A stretch of 64,000 nucleotides of DNA, taken from Amoeboaphelidium protococcarum (lineage: Eukaryota; Aphelidiomycota; Aphelidea). The DNA lies in NCBI GenBank assembly GCA_023515745.1, contig JALECJ010000257.1, positions 188,687-252,686 on the forward strand, read 5' to 3'. This document shows positions 46,701 to 59,989 of the stretch, piece after piece. The notes beneath the pieces are model-generated. The model did no database searches. It worked only from the letters and a program-made list of their open reading frames with translations, and was not told the DNA's origin. Positions within the stretch are counted from its first letter, which is position 1. Each line of letters starts with the position of its first letter. The position numbers were made by a program, and so were the translations under genes.

Positions 46701-48111
46701 TCACCACATTATTCTCTAATCGACCCCAGGCTCGCTGTCCTAGTAGAACGTACGCGTTAGAAACAGCCTTAACACGGCAAAGTTTATCAACGCGTATAAA
46801 GTAGTTTCCATTAACTTTGCGGCATTTCCCAGCTTGAGATTCAACCTCAGAATTACGAATGGTGTTATAAAGTAGCGAAACTCAAACAGGGGTGAAGGTA
46901 CCAAAGCGATCGCAGATGCTAACCAGAATATGCAAGTCCAGATCAGACTTGTTTCAGTGATCATAATCGCAGTTAAAGTTCGTAAACTTAGCACATACGG
47001 AACAGCTAATAGATATTTTACCATTGGATTCAGTCTCAACACTTTCCACAAATAGAATGATAAATGTCTGTTGTCACTAAGAAGGAACGGATGATCAATG
47101 CTGAGAAAGTGAATGGCGAACATCACCACAAGTACCTGTGATGCAAACCAAAAAGGACTCTGAACGCATTTTTAGAATACTTGAAACGCACACACCCATT
47201 TGAAAGATACAGAGAGAAGGGCAATAGACAGCAACGCAAAATACATGAGTTGGTTGATGTGAAAGCTAACAACATGATTCTACTTGTCACCCAAGGCAAT
47301 ACCACCATTCGTGAGAACAAACACCAAGAAACATATACATACGACAACAAAAGACCATAGGCGTTGGAATAGCACCGGCGCATTAGACAATACGCTAATG
47401 ATAAAGTCAACTATCCTTAAGGGGACCTTAGTTCCATTGCTGAGTAAATCAATAGCTGACACGCCTGCGATAAACAAGCACCAAGCAATATTGGTTTACC
47501 TTACCATCAGAGAACATGCTACAGCAGTAGAGCTTAAGATGTATGATCGCGTCTTGGCTTAATACATTGCAAAAGCTATCAATCCGGTGGACGCCACATC
47601 AGTATAGTACAGAAAATTGAAAAAGAACAGCCACGGAACGAGGCAAATATTTAAAGCCGCCCACGGGTTTCCAGTATAGAGCAGCGATGACCAGTAAAGT
47701 AATGAAGTATATACAATATTAGTAGCTCTAAGAAAGCTAAGTGAACATTCAATATTATAGTCGCCACTAAACGCAGCCAACCATTTAAAAAACACGCTCG
47801 CGTAATACCTACTCGAACCTTTGATTGAAATTGACCAACTTAAATTAATAATACTTACAAGCCTGGTGGGGTAGTTATCTTGCCATTCCAGTCATTGAAA
47901 TTCCCCTTGCAGAATTGTTGCGTCTATCGAACATGGAATATTTCATCCTACACATCCGCCGATGATCATCAAAGCTCAATGAGGAGAGACAGACACGTAC
48001 CATGTATGGCAAAGGGACCTGGACATTAACAACGTTCTAGACTGTGTGAATCAAAACAATTAAGCCACTGAAGACCAGAAACGCCGTTCTGAAACTGCAA
48101 TAAGGTTTCAT
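46701..48111 (-). CDS. ALG10: dolichyl-P-Glc alpha-1,2-glucosyltransferase ALG10
   Basis: 435 aa after two introns: 47948-48000 (53 nt, GTACGT...TGTAG) and 47809-47858 (50 nt, GTAAGT...GAGTAG). Splicing yields the family's signature: PYMDEIFHVRQTQQFCKGNF and NDWNGKITTPPGLYY. The rest is a chain of membrane segments (about ten). ALG10 adds the third, terminal glucose to the lipid-linked oligosaccharide in the ER before N-glycan transfer. It is somewhat shorter than yeast Die2 (525 aa). Its ATG is only 71 nt from the ATG of the divergent GH81 gene, so the two share a very short promoter. Confidence 0.93.
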
Positions 48112-48182
48112 GTTGTCTCCTCCTCTTTTAGTTTCACAAAGTTATAATTGCCAAGCACACCTATCGTCTGCAAGATAAAAAC

Positions 48183-51100
48183 ATGAAGTTCTTCAAGTTT
48201 TTTGTGTATCAAGCAACTATTATCACTTATGTACGTGTTCTGTTAGCCCAAGAGGTCATTGACATTAGTCCTGGCTCTTATTACGCGTCAATCCCTTCTG
48301 GTAAAGGTAATAAAGGCGCGTCGTCCATCTCAGACTGCTCAGTGCAAGACTAAAGAACCGTTCCTGCAGAGTTCTTTGTCACTCAACGTGATGAACCAAT
48401 ACCAACTCATCAATGGTATGGTTCCCTGGTGTGGAGAAGATGTCTGAATGATGCCCAATCCTCACTGCCAATATACGCGTACCCGTTGGCCTTTCGTGCA
48501 ACTCCCACTGGTTTGTCCGTTTCACAAATTTCTGAAACGGTCGTCATTTCTCACACGGATTTTTCGTACTTGAAGGCTTACAAGAACACTTTTGATCCGT
48601 TTGATTTCAAGCTGCAGTATGAGAAGCCATCTCAATATCAAGTCCTCTTGGAGGATTATGATGATCTGACTGCATCTTTTGTGTGGCAAGACAATGCTGG
48701 AAATGTTGTTCTGCGTGTGGTGTTGGGTCGTGGTCTTCCATTCTTTCATGTGTATCAGTTTGACACGACTCAAAAGTTGCAGCTGGTTACTCAAGGATCT
48801 GCAAAGACAATCTTTAACAATGTTGATGAGCTGTTAATATCTATTCAGACTCATCGTGGCCCTGATATTCTACACAGTTTCTATCTGAATTTCGATGGTG
48901 ATGTGTCGCCTACAGTGGAGAATGGATTCAGTAGCGCTGGGGCACCGTAAGCTGTTATCACCTTCTCTGGTCCTTTGAAGTCCAAGTTATCAATTGCTCC
49001 AACTCCAATGTCCGATGAAACAAGTATTGGATTTCTGCGTTCTGCTGCTAATTCTGTTGTGAAGGCGAGCACTGTGTCTTACGAGTATGTCTAAGCATCG
49101 AATATGGTGGATGTCAAGTTTGATTATACATCATCTGACAATGATAACTTCATAATCTGCGTTCCGCCATCAATCTCTGATCAGACTACTCAGGATACCT
49201 TAGCAAAATAGCTGTAATTGCAGTACTAAACCACTCGTGGAGCACTGTCATGCTTTCAGACATCAGCACTGCAATACTCTGTGAAATATACACCTATTCT
49301 GCCTATCATGCCGAATCTGAAACAAAGCCCAGATACCAAAGGTGACATTGCTGATATGGTGTCCGATTTTGCAAGCAAGTCTCAATCTGAGCTGATCCCA
49401 ATAACTGATACTTATTTTACCGGGAAGGCGTTATGTAAAGTGGCTAATGTCATGTTGATCGCCCAGCAGCTGGAGATGGACGACGAAGTTCGTATTCTAC
49501 TGAACATGGTGAAAGATGTGCTGGAGGATTTCTTTACGGTCGATGGTTAGGCTTATTTCTACTATGATACCAATGCTAGAGCCTTGATTGGCCATCCTGC
49601 TTCTTTCGGTTCTGATACGGAGCTGAATGATCACCACTTCCACTACGGCTATATCATCAAAGCTGCAGCATTAGTTGGCACTGTTGATCTGCAATGGGCT
49701 TTATAATGGAAGGATATCATTGATTTAATCATTCGCGAAGCCGCAAATTATGACATAAGTGACAAGAGATTCCCTCGCAATCGCTAATTTGATCACTATG
49801 TCGGGCATCACTACGCGTCTGGACATGGTTACTTTTACAGTGGCAATAACTAGGAGTCCTCAAGTGAGGCGATGAACTTTAATTCTGCTTTGATACTATG
49901 GGGAGAGCTGGTTGGAAATCAAATAGTCAGAGATTTGGGTATCTATATGCACGCTGTTGAATCCAATGCCATTGATTACTTCTGGTTTGATACCTATGGA
50001 AACGTGTTTCCGCGTACTTCTGTTAATTTTATCGATGACTATTATAACGTTGTAGGATTGCCACTGGACCCGGTCTCAGCCAATGGAACTCTGTCTGTAT
50101 TGGGCGATTCTTTTGGTTTGTACTAGTTGTATAACATCACCGACCAAATCAAAGAATCCACCTCGACCGATGTTGTATTCGACTCAACTACCACTGGTTA
50201 TGACGTTCCATTTTGTGCATTAGTCTGGGATGATGGCGGCAGTTATGAAATATTCTTTGGCCCACCACTACCAGAATTTCTACTGGGCATCAACTTACTG
50301 CCTATAAGTGCATAGTCATTCTATTTGGCGCGCCATCGCAATGTCTACGAGAAGCTACTGAAGTAAATGACTGACAACCAGGGCAGTAATGGTTTGCAGC
50401 AGTGGCAAGATGTTATTTGGACTTGGTAGTCAATGTTTAATCCCGATGCGGCAATTGCTAGTTTGTCCCAGAATCCGACTTACCCTGTGGAATAGGGAGC
50501 CTCTACCGTTCACACGTAGTACTTCTTGCTGGCCAATTAGCTGGCAGGTCAATTGTCCGACCAGATCACGTCAGACAGTCCGTTTGGATTGGCGTTTTCT
50601 AATGGAGTTTACATTGCTTACAACCCATCTTCCTCTGTGAAAATCGTGCGCTTCTCAGATGGTGTTCAGCTGTCCGTGACTCCTTTGTCGTATGCTGTGC
50701 AATCTAATGACTCTCCAATCCCTCCCCCTCCTGTTCCACCTATTGCCCGTCCGCCGCTAATGACTACAACTGGAGCTCTAACCGTTGCAATTCCAATTGC
50801 TACCACTCAGCCTGTGGTAATTCCAACTATGTTGACATCCACTCAACCAACTACTACTTTGACTGATATCCCAGCTCCATCCAATGGAATTCCTGCTGGC
50901 GGATGTGGATTGATCAATGGCAATGAATTGAAATGCACTGGAAATCTATGTTGCTCTCAGTATGGATATTGCGGAAGTAGTGACGCTTACTGCGGTGTGG
51001 GTTGTCAGTCAAATTACGGTGTGTGTAACGATTAGGACTCTGACGTGTCCTATGACGGAAAGTGCGGAATGCTGGAAGGTCGCAAGAAGAAATGCAAGCA

Positions 51101-51194
51101 AGGCTTCTGTTGCTCAAAGTTTGGCTGGTGCGGATCCACCACTGACCACTGCCAGATGGGATGCCAAAAGGATTACGGCGTCTGTTTTCAATGA
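48183..51194 (+). CDS. secreted GH81 endo-1,3-beta-glucanase with two CBM18 chitin-binding domains
   Basis: 1003 aa, one exon. The N-terminus is signal-like (KFFKFFVYQATIITYVRVLLA). The GH81 domain spans about 60-840, with PTHQWYGSLVW near the start, the conserved NDHHFHYGYI at about 481-490 and the catalytic region GHHYASGHGYFYSGNNQESS with Glu 558. The Gln of NQESSSEA is TAG (49851-49853). A Pro/Thr-rich linker (about 845-900) leads to two Cys-rich modules with CCSQYGYCGSSDAYCG and CCSKFGWCGSTTDHCQ, each with eight cysteines, typical of CBM18. The enzyme hydrolyses 1,3-beta-glucan and could act during wall remodelling, cell separation or attack on other fungi. CBM18 after GH81 is a fungal combination. 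Confidence 0.96.
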
Positions 51195-51236
51195 TACTGT
51201 ATTTAATAATGATATCAATCGATGATCAAATGAAAA

Positions 51237-51674
51237 TCACTATTAGTGAGTCAATTCATACACTTGGTGGGCAATACGGTCCAATTCCTATTGACCAACC
51301 TGGCTGATTCTTCTTCCACCATTCTCGTCCTTCTCCAGAACCTTGATCTTCTCCAAAGACTGCATGGCGTTACGGATAACTGATCCAGAGCCGTGAGCGT
51401 GATGTGATGGTCTGTTTCCATTGTTCTTGGCACCGCCGAGCTTTCTACGGAGTCCACCGACACCCCAACCTTTTCTAACGTACACCTAACGCGCAACAGC
51501 TGCGACGCGGTGATAATACCAATCTGGATCCTGTGGAGCCAACTCTTTATGAATACCAGTCTTTACCAAATCCACCCACTTTGGAACCTCCAGCTTACCG
51601 GAACGCTTCAAATACTCGGCATAAGCCTTAACAAATTTCTATGGGCACACGTCTTTTACGCTTGCTGATGGCAT
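51237..51674 (-). CDS. RPS19: 40S ribosomal protein eS19
   Basis: 145 aa, one exon. [69 protein letters not shown] and [20 protein letters not shown] match eS19 throughout. The Gln in AVARQVYVR is TAG. The gene ends TAA TAG TGA, that is, two codons now read as Gln directly before the working stop. It lies convergent with the GH81 gene with only 42 nt between stops. Confidence 0.97.
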
Positions 51675-52314
51675 ATTTGTGTCTTGATTATATTTCCTTC
51701 CTTCACACTATGAAAATTTGATGGAGCTCAGGCAGTAATGAAATTCCGCGAAAGAATTAACACTTCGGTCGAATCAACCTTAGCGCGATGAACTGATCAA
51801 ATGCAAAAATGAAAATTAGCGATAGCAGGTGGGAAATGTAACAATTAAGAGATGAAGCGTTCAGTATATGCTTAACAATGCTGGTCACATTGGAAATTTA
51901 TTATATCGTGGATTTAATTAAATAATTTAACCACGACGTAATGATTTTGGTATGTACTGTACAAATTTTTTGGTCAAATATCTCAATATTTATATAGTAC
52001 TGTAGTGAGTAGTTCAGTTCGCGCATTGACATCTTAACGCTTTTGCGATTTTTTCGGTTCTTTGTCGCTTGATTCATTTATCTTTAGTGTACTCCACGGT
52101 CTTATCTTTCTTTGTTTCAGTATCATAGTTCTCTAAGTGGTTTGTGTGATATGATCTCCATAATAATTCATCAGATCAAATTTTTAATGACTGTGGGATC
52201 AAAATGATGCGTCCTACTGATGGATATCTTGCTTTCTATTGATGAGATGACTTGATTCTTTTACTTCCATTGTAAGTGTAATATATTCTAGTGTTTATCA
52301 ATAAAGAGAAAAAA
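51675..52314. promoter_or_regulatory. divergent promoter region of eS19 and glucan synthase
   Basis: 640 nt, AT-rich, with only short open frames that lack starts or end quickly at TGA. No tRNA or other element seen. Presumably holds the promoters of two highly expressed genes. Confidence 0.4.
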
Positions 52315-55300
52315 ATGTTTAGTCAAGTTGGAAAATCGAGGTATGAACTGGGAGAGAGCTTAAATTTTGCATAGCTCAATAGTCTGTCTAATGACTGGGA
52401 AACTGAAGAAGTTGAGAATGTGATCGAAGAAGGCACGATATCAATTGACAACGTTGTTTCAGAGATGGTGGGAGAGTTGGCTGCTGAGCTGTAATTGCAT
52501 TTTGGATTTCAGCGAGACAGCGTTGAGAATGTGAAACAGCTCTTTCTTTCCATGCTTGAGAGTCGTCTTGGTAGATGTTAATCAGTCGAGTAATGCGTGT
52601 AAATAGTCCACAATGAGTTGGTGGGTCTCAAGTCTTCATATTAAGTATGGTGTAAGTATCATGATAATGAAGATTCTTTTGTTGCAGATACAGTACAGAG
52701 ATAGGCTCAAGGTTGCTTGTTATACTTGATGATCTGGGCTGAGGCTGCGAATTTGAGATTCATTCCAGAGCTGTTATGTTTCATCTTCCATTGTGCATTG
52801 AATGAACTGTCTGTTTCTGTGACGCGTGATGAATGTCATTTCTTAAGTAACATTATCGTGCCTCTGTATGACTTTTTATAGTTGTAAAACTATGAGAAAT
52901 TAGCTGATGGTACTTTACTATACCGCGGGCTTCCTCATACCAAAGTAATTGGAATTGATGATATAAATGAGTTTTTCCAATCGTAGGCACTTCTGAAAAC
53001 GTTGAAAGTCGCTGATGGCTATTTTTATGATACTCCGCTGCGAGATAGATATTCTTTGCTGTTGAAAGTTGAATGGTGCCATGCGTTCAAAAAGACATTT
53101 TATGAAACTAGAACATTTATGCACGTCTTTGTCAATTATGCGCCAATATTGCAAGTCCATACTGCTGGTTTTCTGCTGATGGCTCTTGGTATGTTTGTCA
53201 GTTTGTATGAAGATGAGAGTCCGTTGCAAAAGATGACTTTAACGTTATCAACTACTGCTGTTTGTCCTCTCATATCAATAATGGTTATATTGGCGGAGGC
53301 ATCTTTCTTTCCTCGTCGTTCATCGGCTCTGAATGGTTGGTCTTATGGTTTGTTGCGCGCCATAGGTCTCTTTGCAGTTAATGTTATTCCTCCCATATTG
53401 GTATTTTTGCCATACATACCGGTTAATGCTCTTTATGCTATTCTAACATTTCAAGTTCTTATATCAGTTGGCACGGTATCTCTGTGTGTTATCTGGCCTT
53501 TATTGCGCAAAGTGCAAAGAAATCCATGGAAGCAACCTTAGGCTTAGCTGAATGAGTGGTCATCAATCCTATTTTGGATGAATGTATTCATATTAAAGTT
53601 CACATTCAGCTGGTTTTACCTTATCAAGCCATTGAGGAATCCTATAAAGTCTGTTCTTTACTCGTAGGAATGTGAGATTGAAAATTTTGCAATTTGCTAG
53701 TTCTACCTCTATATTCTAGTGGCCATGATTTTGGTCCTGAATTTTATTCTCTACTTTCTAGATACATATATCATGTTTACGCTTGGTATGAGTATATATT
53801 CTGCATGGCTGGCGGTTAAGAATGGCTTTGTAGGATGGAGTGATGTGTCTACCATATTTGAGAAGATTCGCATTAAATTGTTGAATTGTTATGATTAGTA
53901 TAATTTGGCAAGAATTTGGAACTGTTTCATAATCTCAATGTATAAAGACTTGATCATATCTGGCGATGAGTGTATGGATATGCTATTTTAGAGAGACTCT
54001 GATGGTCAGATTAAAACTCCTACTTCATTGAGTTCCACTTCCAATCCAGTTGGGTAATATCGATTGTCGGCTTTTGTGCAGTCAATGTCTGGAGAGTGCT
54101 AACCTGCGCTGTAAATCTCGTAAATGCCGGCTATGAGTGTAATTATACCGCATTACAATGAGAAAGTATTGCTGTCGCTGAAGGAGATCATTTACGATCA
54201 TTATGAACACCAACGTAACAAGCTATGTCTGATTGAATATCTGAAGATTCTGTATCCTCGAGAGTGGGCAAACTACGTGGACGCTGTCATTAAGTCTCAA
54301 CCTCATCAGATGACTGAATCCGAACTGTATTCCCTTAATAAAATTGGAATTTGCAGATTTAGTGAGGAGAATGTGTTCAGGCTGAGATGCTTTGCCAGTC
54401 TTCACTGCTAGACTCTATTTAGAACTGTCACTGGATTTCTAAACTGTCGGAATGCTTTGGAAGTGCTGTGCTCTCATGAAACAGCTGAAAAGAAGTTCAA
54501 TATGGTTGTCGCCGTGTAAAGATATACTGAAATGTCTTAATTCGAAAGATAAAATATCGACCACTTGCTGTAAAAAGGTATCAGTATATCATATATTGAC
54601 CGCATTTCAGGGGAGAATAATCAGCCTGTCTATTATAGCTGCTTAAAGACTCAGCAGGGTATAAAGTATCGTATCCGATTGCCTGGATATCCACTATTGA
54701 GTGACGGGAAAGCTGATAATCAGAATTTGTCTTTGCCTTTCTGTAGAGGAGAGATACTATAGCTTATTGATTCTAATCAAGATTGTCATATCGAGAATGG
54801 CTTCAAGTTGCCTAATGTTTTGCATGAGTTTGGGGCTAGTTCTGATTTGGCAATCCTAGGCGCGAGAGAAGAGATATTTACTGCCAACGTCGGCTCTTTG
54901 GCTAATGTGTCGGCATTGAAGGAGTTGACGTTTGGCAGTATGAGCTAAAGATTTAGCACCGATCAAAGTGTGCGACTGCATTATGGACATCCAGATTTTG
55001 TGAGATTCCAGTTTGCGCTATGTAATGGTGGTATCTCAAAAGCTCAAAAGAAGTTGAATCTGAATGAAGACATCTATTTTGGAATCACTGCAGTGTTAAG
55101 AGGCTAAAGAGTCGGATTTACCGAGTTTTATTAGTGTTCCAAAGGACGCGATCTTGGCCTGCTGTCCATATTCCAATTCAGTTTGAAGATTGGCACTGGT
55201 AATTCCGAATAGATTATCTGTCGTGACTGGTACAATCTCTGTGCTGGGATGCGTCTACCTAGACTTCTCAGCTTCTATTATACAAGCATTGGATTCCATA

Positions 55301-56898
55301 TTAATAATATGTTGAGTATTTTGGCCATCAGTTTGTTTGTTCTTAATCTGTACATGGTATAGATTAGAAGTATCTTTTGCAGTGGTGATCTTTGTGAAAG
55401 CACTGCTCCTGTCATGGACTATATCGCATCAGCGGTGGTTGCAATTGCCATCACAAGTATCATCTGTTACGTGCCTCTTTTTGCCCAGTTAGCTATCGAC
55501 TAAGGTGTTTACAGTGCAGCAAAGAAGATATTTATGCAAGTGGTCAGTTTAAGTCCGGTTTTCGAAGTGTTTGTTACCAAAGTATACGAATACAGCCTGA
55601 TGACTGCCGGTTTCTTGCTCTCTTCTAGTCAATATCGCTCTACTGGTCGTGGATTTGCCATCTACCGTCAGCATATGATTGCTTTGTATGACCAGTTCAC
55701 AGATGTCTCTGTTCTTTCTGGTGGTCGTATTCTGGTATTGCTTAGCATATCTGCATTTAGTGGTGTGGTGAAGTTACATTTACTATTTTTTGCTGTAATT
55801 GCGCTTGCCCTTTTCATGTCTCCGTTCCTATTCAATCCTCATGCTTATGACGTGCAAGAAGTACTCTTGGACTATGGTATGGCGATGAATTATCTCTTCT
55901 GTATCGATGGATCTAAAGCTATTGGTTTGAGCTGGTACAAACACATTATTGGATACGTGCAAGACTTTAATGGCAGGGTATGTGACGGAATGACTGGCAA
56001 ATTGGTCCAGACGCCGCCCACTTTGATGTCGGTTCTTGTATGGAGTACTGGGCGTAGTCTTTTCCCTGCTTTCATTACCGGGGTCTCTTATATTTACGCG
56101 AAAACATTGCAAGATTCTCAAACTGGTTATGTTGTCCATGTGATTGCTCTAGTTGGTATATCTATGGTTCCTCTGCTGCTTAATCTGATATTCATGCCGA
56201 TTGTCTTTTCACTGGCGACTTTGGTGGGACCTTGCTTAAAGCGAGAAACCGCTAGTACAATGGGCGTTATTATGTATTCCGTTGGTAAATTAGTCTCCAT
56301 GCTAGTGGGAATTCTGTATCTGCTTGCTGTTTTTGAATATGAAGCCTGGCAGTTTAAGAGCTTTCTCGTGTTCATTGTGGCATCTTGTTATATACAAAAG
56401 TGGTTCCTACTGCTATTGATTAAAATCTTTGCAGGAGCACTTCCGACCAATATGGATATCTCCAAATGCTTTTACAACGGACAGTGGCACCATTTCAGGA
56501 GTGAAATGTCTATATGGGCCACTGTGAAAAGCGCGTGTACTCTCCTAATTATAAATTCTGTTGGAAATGTGTACTTTCTGGCTGATTTCATTGCCATACA
56601 TGCAATTACTGTGCTGCTGTTTCTTCCCAGTCTGCTACCTTATGCTGATAGAGTGCACACAAAGTTGCTCTTTTGGAATTTCGAAACTACACAATCTGAT
56701 CCATCTGCATCCACCAAGCTATCGTAAAAGATTGATCCAATCTCAGTGTCTCGCAAGAAGTAAAAAATGCGTAAAATATTCCTAATAGTTTTAATCGCGG
56801 TGGTGATGTTCTGTATGGCTCTAATCGTTGTCCCTTCAGTGCTCAGTCTGCCGTCTCCGTTCAACGAGAGCACACTGGCGTCGTTACTCCCTTTCTGA
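52315..56898 (+). CDS. FKS1: 1,3-beta-glucan synthase catalytic subunit (FKS type, GT48)
   Basis: 1527 aa, one exon. The N-terminal domain shows [18 protein letters not shown]. After the first membrane group (about 280-590) comes the large cytoplasmic GT48 domain: [27 protein letters not shown] (Gln = TAG, 54409-54411), [50 protein letters not shown] and [14 protein letters not shown]. About eight to ten membrane segments follow, ending with [19 protein letters not shown]. The enzyme makes wall 1,3-beta-glucan from UDP-glucose, with Rho1 as regulator in known fungi. It is 300-400 residues shorter than ascomycete Fks1, mainly at the N-terminus and in loops. Confidence 0.95.
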
Positions 56899-57030
56899 TC
56901 TGCTGGAAGAAGAATCCCAACAATGACATGCTTTGCGCTTTATATATCGTGAAAATACCATTGCAATTCAATAGAAATACATATTAGATTAATTTAGGAG
57001 TGTATTTTCACCAATAAAGATTCAACACAA

Positions 57031-57423
<393 letters not shown>

Positions 57424-57599
57424 TTCTATTAACGCGCGCGCTAGTGATGTATTAGAAGAAAAAGTGGAACTACGGTACCAAATACGAAGAGAAGCGAAAG
57501 AAGAGGACGTTCCAAAGCCCAGTAAAAGGCTTGATAACTTTTAAAATGTCTTTAATCACGGCAACAGTAAGTTAAAATAAACTATTCATTTAAACAATA

Positions 57600-58417
57600 T
57601 CATTCAGCAACTACTTTCCCCTACTAAAGCTTCTGCTTTTTAGATCTGGGTTCCCGCATATCTTTACGCGTGACATCGACATCAATGACACGCTTTTGAA
57701 GTAAAGCAGGCTCTGATTTCAGGTATGGAATCGTCACCGTTGTCCCATATTACTTCAATTACTGCCTCAGTAAATCATTATCTATATTGACATCAACTGC
57801 AAAGGCAGCTAGTCTACGAAATCCACAAGCTTATGCAATCTTTTACTCAGAACCTTGACGAAGTGGAACAAGAAAGACATTGCCTTGGAAATGACACAGA
57901 GTGGGAAGATGATCAAACAGATGTTATGGTTGAATATCAGCATAGCACACAAAGATCGCCAGAATTGGCACCTTACCACCCAATTTATCGTCGTGAATTA
58001 CACGCTCCAAGTGCTTAGTTATTGCATTAATCCCAAAGATTAATCGCTCCATAACTGCTGGCTTCTCAGCTATGATCACAGGCTAATCTGATGCTTACTA
58101 TTTACGCTACTGCTTCATAGTCCGTCGATACTCTCCTACAGGTTATAGCAATCTACAATCATCCATTAATTAGACAGCTCATAATACATGCGGTGACATT
58201 ACGCGAATGATATCATACCTGCATATCTCTTCCATCATTATAAACTCATCTTGTTCATTCATAAAGCTCCTACCAATCAAATATATGTAATGACGCGTCA
58301 GGTTTAAACAATCGGATCAAAATCATACCATTTGTAACTGAATGGAGACTCTAAAAACTATTTCACAATCTGTCGCTGAGACTTTTACCTCAGTGTCCCA
58401 CTCTATTTGTTGAACAT
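57600..58417 (-). CDS. RNase P/MRP subunit Pop3/Rpp38-like (L7Ae fold)
   Basis: 230 aa after two introns: 58270-58328 (59 nt, GTATGA...GGTAG) and 58153-58218 (66 nt, GTATGA...TTGTAG), which I placed because they join three short exons in phase. The N-terminus reads QIVKQFLESPFSYKW then EEICRLLQPVGEYRR. The L7Ae-like core follows: ERLIFGINAITKHLERVI, VPILAIFVCYADIQP, HLFDHLPTLCHFQ, VFLVPLRQGSEQKI and FRRLAAFAVDVNID. The GIN-xIT-xLE and LPxLC blocks are those of Pop3/Rpp38 rather than ribosomal L7Ae. The basic tail suits RNA binding. Role: tRNA and rRNA processing. Confidence 0.8.
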
Positions 58418-58900
58418 TTGACTTTATGGGATGTTCTCTACGTGTTTTGCCTGATTTTATGCCGAAAGATTCAGATCAGCAAAATTGTCGCTGACGATTA
58501 AAGATTTATTTAAATTATAAATTTCTCAATAATTAAATCAAAATGCAATAAAGTAGAAGACTAACTGGATCTTCATGATATCAAAATAGAGAGCTTGAAG
58601 TTAAACAATTGATTAAGGTGATGCAGTCACTTTAATATCCAAAACTATTGAATAGTGTTGAAATCACTGTAAACAGCATCAGTTCCATTTCTATCATGAT
58701 ATAATATAACAGGAACCTCCAACATTAAGTAAATAATAGATAGTCTGAGCAGCGTAATTTGAAGCCAATTATGCTCCGAATCACCGGTGGTATTCAGTAT
58801 TTTAGTGAGCGGGGATCCCCTGATTAGATCAACACAACATTTCTCTTCTCTCAATTTCTCACAAGTTAAATTACCTCTTAGCTATTTATCAATTATAGGG
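58418..58900. promoter_or_regulatory. divergent intergenic region
   Basis: This lies between Pop3-like (leftward) and NIPA-like (rightward). It is AT-rich. A leftward frame 58627-58953 (108 codons, ATG to TGA) crosses into the start of the NIPA gene on the other strand and is probably chance, but it is the best candidate for anything further here. Confidence 0.35.
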
Positions 58901-59989
58901 ATGAGTTGGTAGATTGCAGTGGGTGTATCATCGTCCTTATTGGCGAGCACCATCGATGCCGTTGGTCTTAATCTGTAGCGACGTGATCATATTCAGAATC
59001 AGGCTAAACCGAGTCATCTGTAAAAGCCCGAGTATAAGCGGCTGTAATGGGTGATTGGATTCGCCATGTACACCGGATCACAACTGTTTGGATCAACAGC
59101 GGCTCTGTATTTTCTCTAGCCGGCTATCGTGGCTTCATTATCATCGGCGGCGCTGGTATTCAATTGTATATTGGCTAGATATTTGGTGGGCACTGAGATA
59201 ACAAGACCTGATCTAATTGGCACGCTGATGATACTCGTGGGCACTGTGTTTATTTCTATTTTTGGATCATTGAAGAAGGAAGAATTTGAGTTGGACGCGT
59301 TATTAGCTCTGTATGCGCGACCTGTATTTATTATATTCTTCTCGGTGCTATTCGGCTTTTCTGTAATGCTGCTTGCTGCCACTATTCTTCGGCATCGGAA
59401 GCTTATTCGCGAAAAGGTGGAGTACTCGCAGAAGTAAGTATTTCGTCTGGTTGGAATTGGATACTCTATCAGTGGTGGTTTGATTGCTAGTATCACCGTA
59501 TAACTTGCAGAGACTGGAATCACCATGATTATAAAGACTATGGAAGGGAGTAACTAGTTTCATAGCGCGTCTGGATACCTAATTGTCCTGGTTCTCATCT
59601 TGTCTGTCACTCTTCAATTGACGTGTATGACACTTGGTCTGAAAGTTGCAGATTCAGTGCTGGTTGTTCCACTCTTCTTTGCCTTCTTTGATGTGTTCTC
59701 TCTTATCAACCAGAATATCTACTATGATCTCTGGGCCGATTATAAGGCGATAAATTACGGATTCATGATTCCATCGATTGCCCTGCTCATCTATGGTGTA
59801 TTCATACTCGCATAATCTAGTTCTATTAAAGATTAGTTGTTATTTGATCTTTAGAATGAAGAGGCGGCTGCTTTACTTGGGAATTCCAATGACAAACTAT
59901 CGTTGTATACAGATCATTAGCGGGATGATGAGGAAGTTTCCTTTGATTCGAGATCATTTAACGGTGATGAAAGTGAAGAAGCCAAATGA
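58901..59989 (+). CDS. NIPA-family magnesium transporter
   Basis: 362 aa, one exon. About nine hydrophobic segments: IAVGVSSSLLASTIDAVGLN, then after a short loop LQWVIGFAMYTGSQLFGSTA, ALYFLQPAIVASLSSAALVF, PDLIGTLMILVGTVFISIFG and further ones up to IPSIALLIYGVFILA. The segment FLQPAIVASLSSAALVFN resembles the DUF803/NIPA signature found after the first helical pair. The tail is acidic and Ser/Asp-rich, presumably cytosolic. NIPA proteins move Mg2+ across plasma or endosomal membranes; substrate here is inferred from family. Confidence 0.78.

Noticed and set aside
58627-58953. Leftward 108-codon frame from ATG to TGA
   Set aside because: It overlaps the conserved first membrane segment of the NIPA gene on the other strand; without a homolog it cannot be supported, though it is the best leftover candidate.
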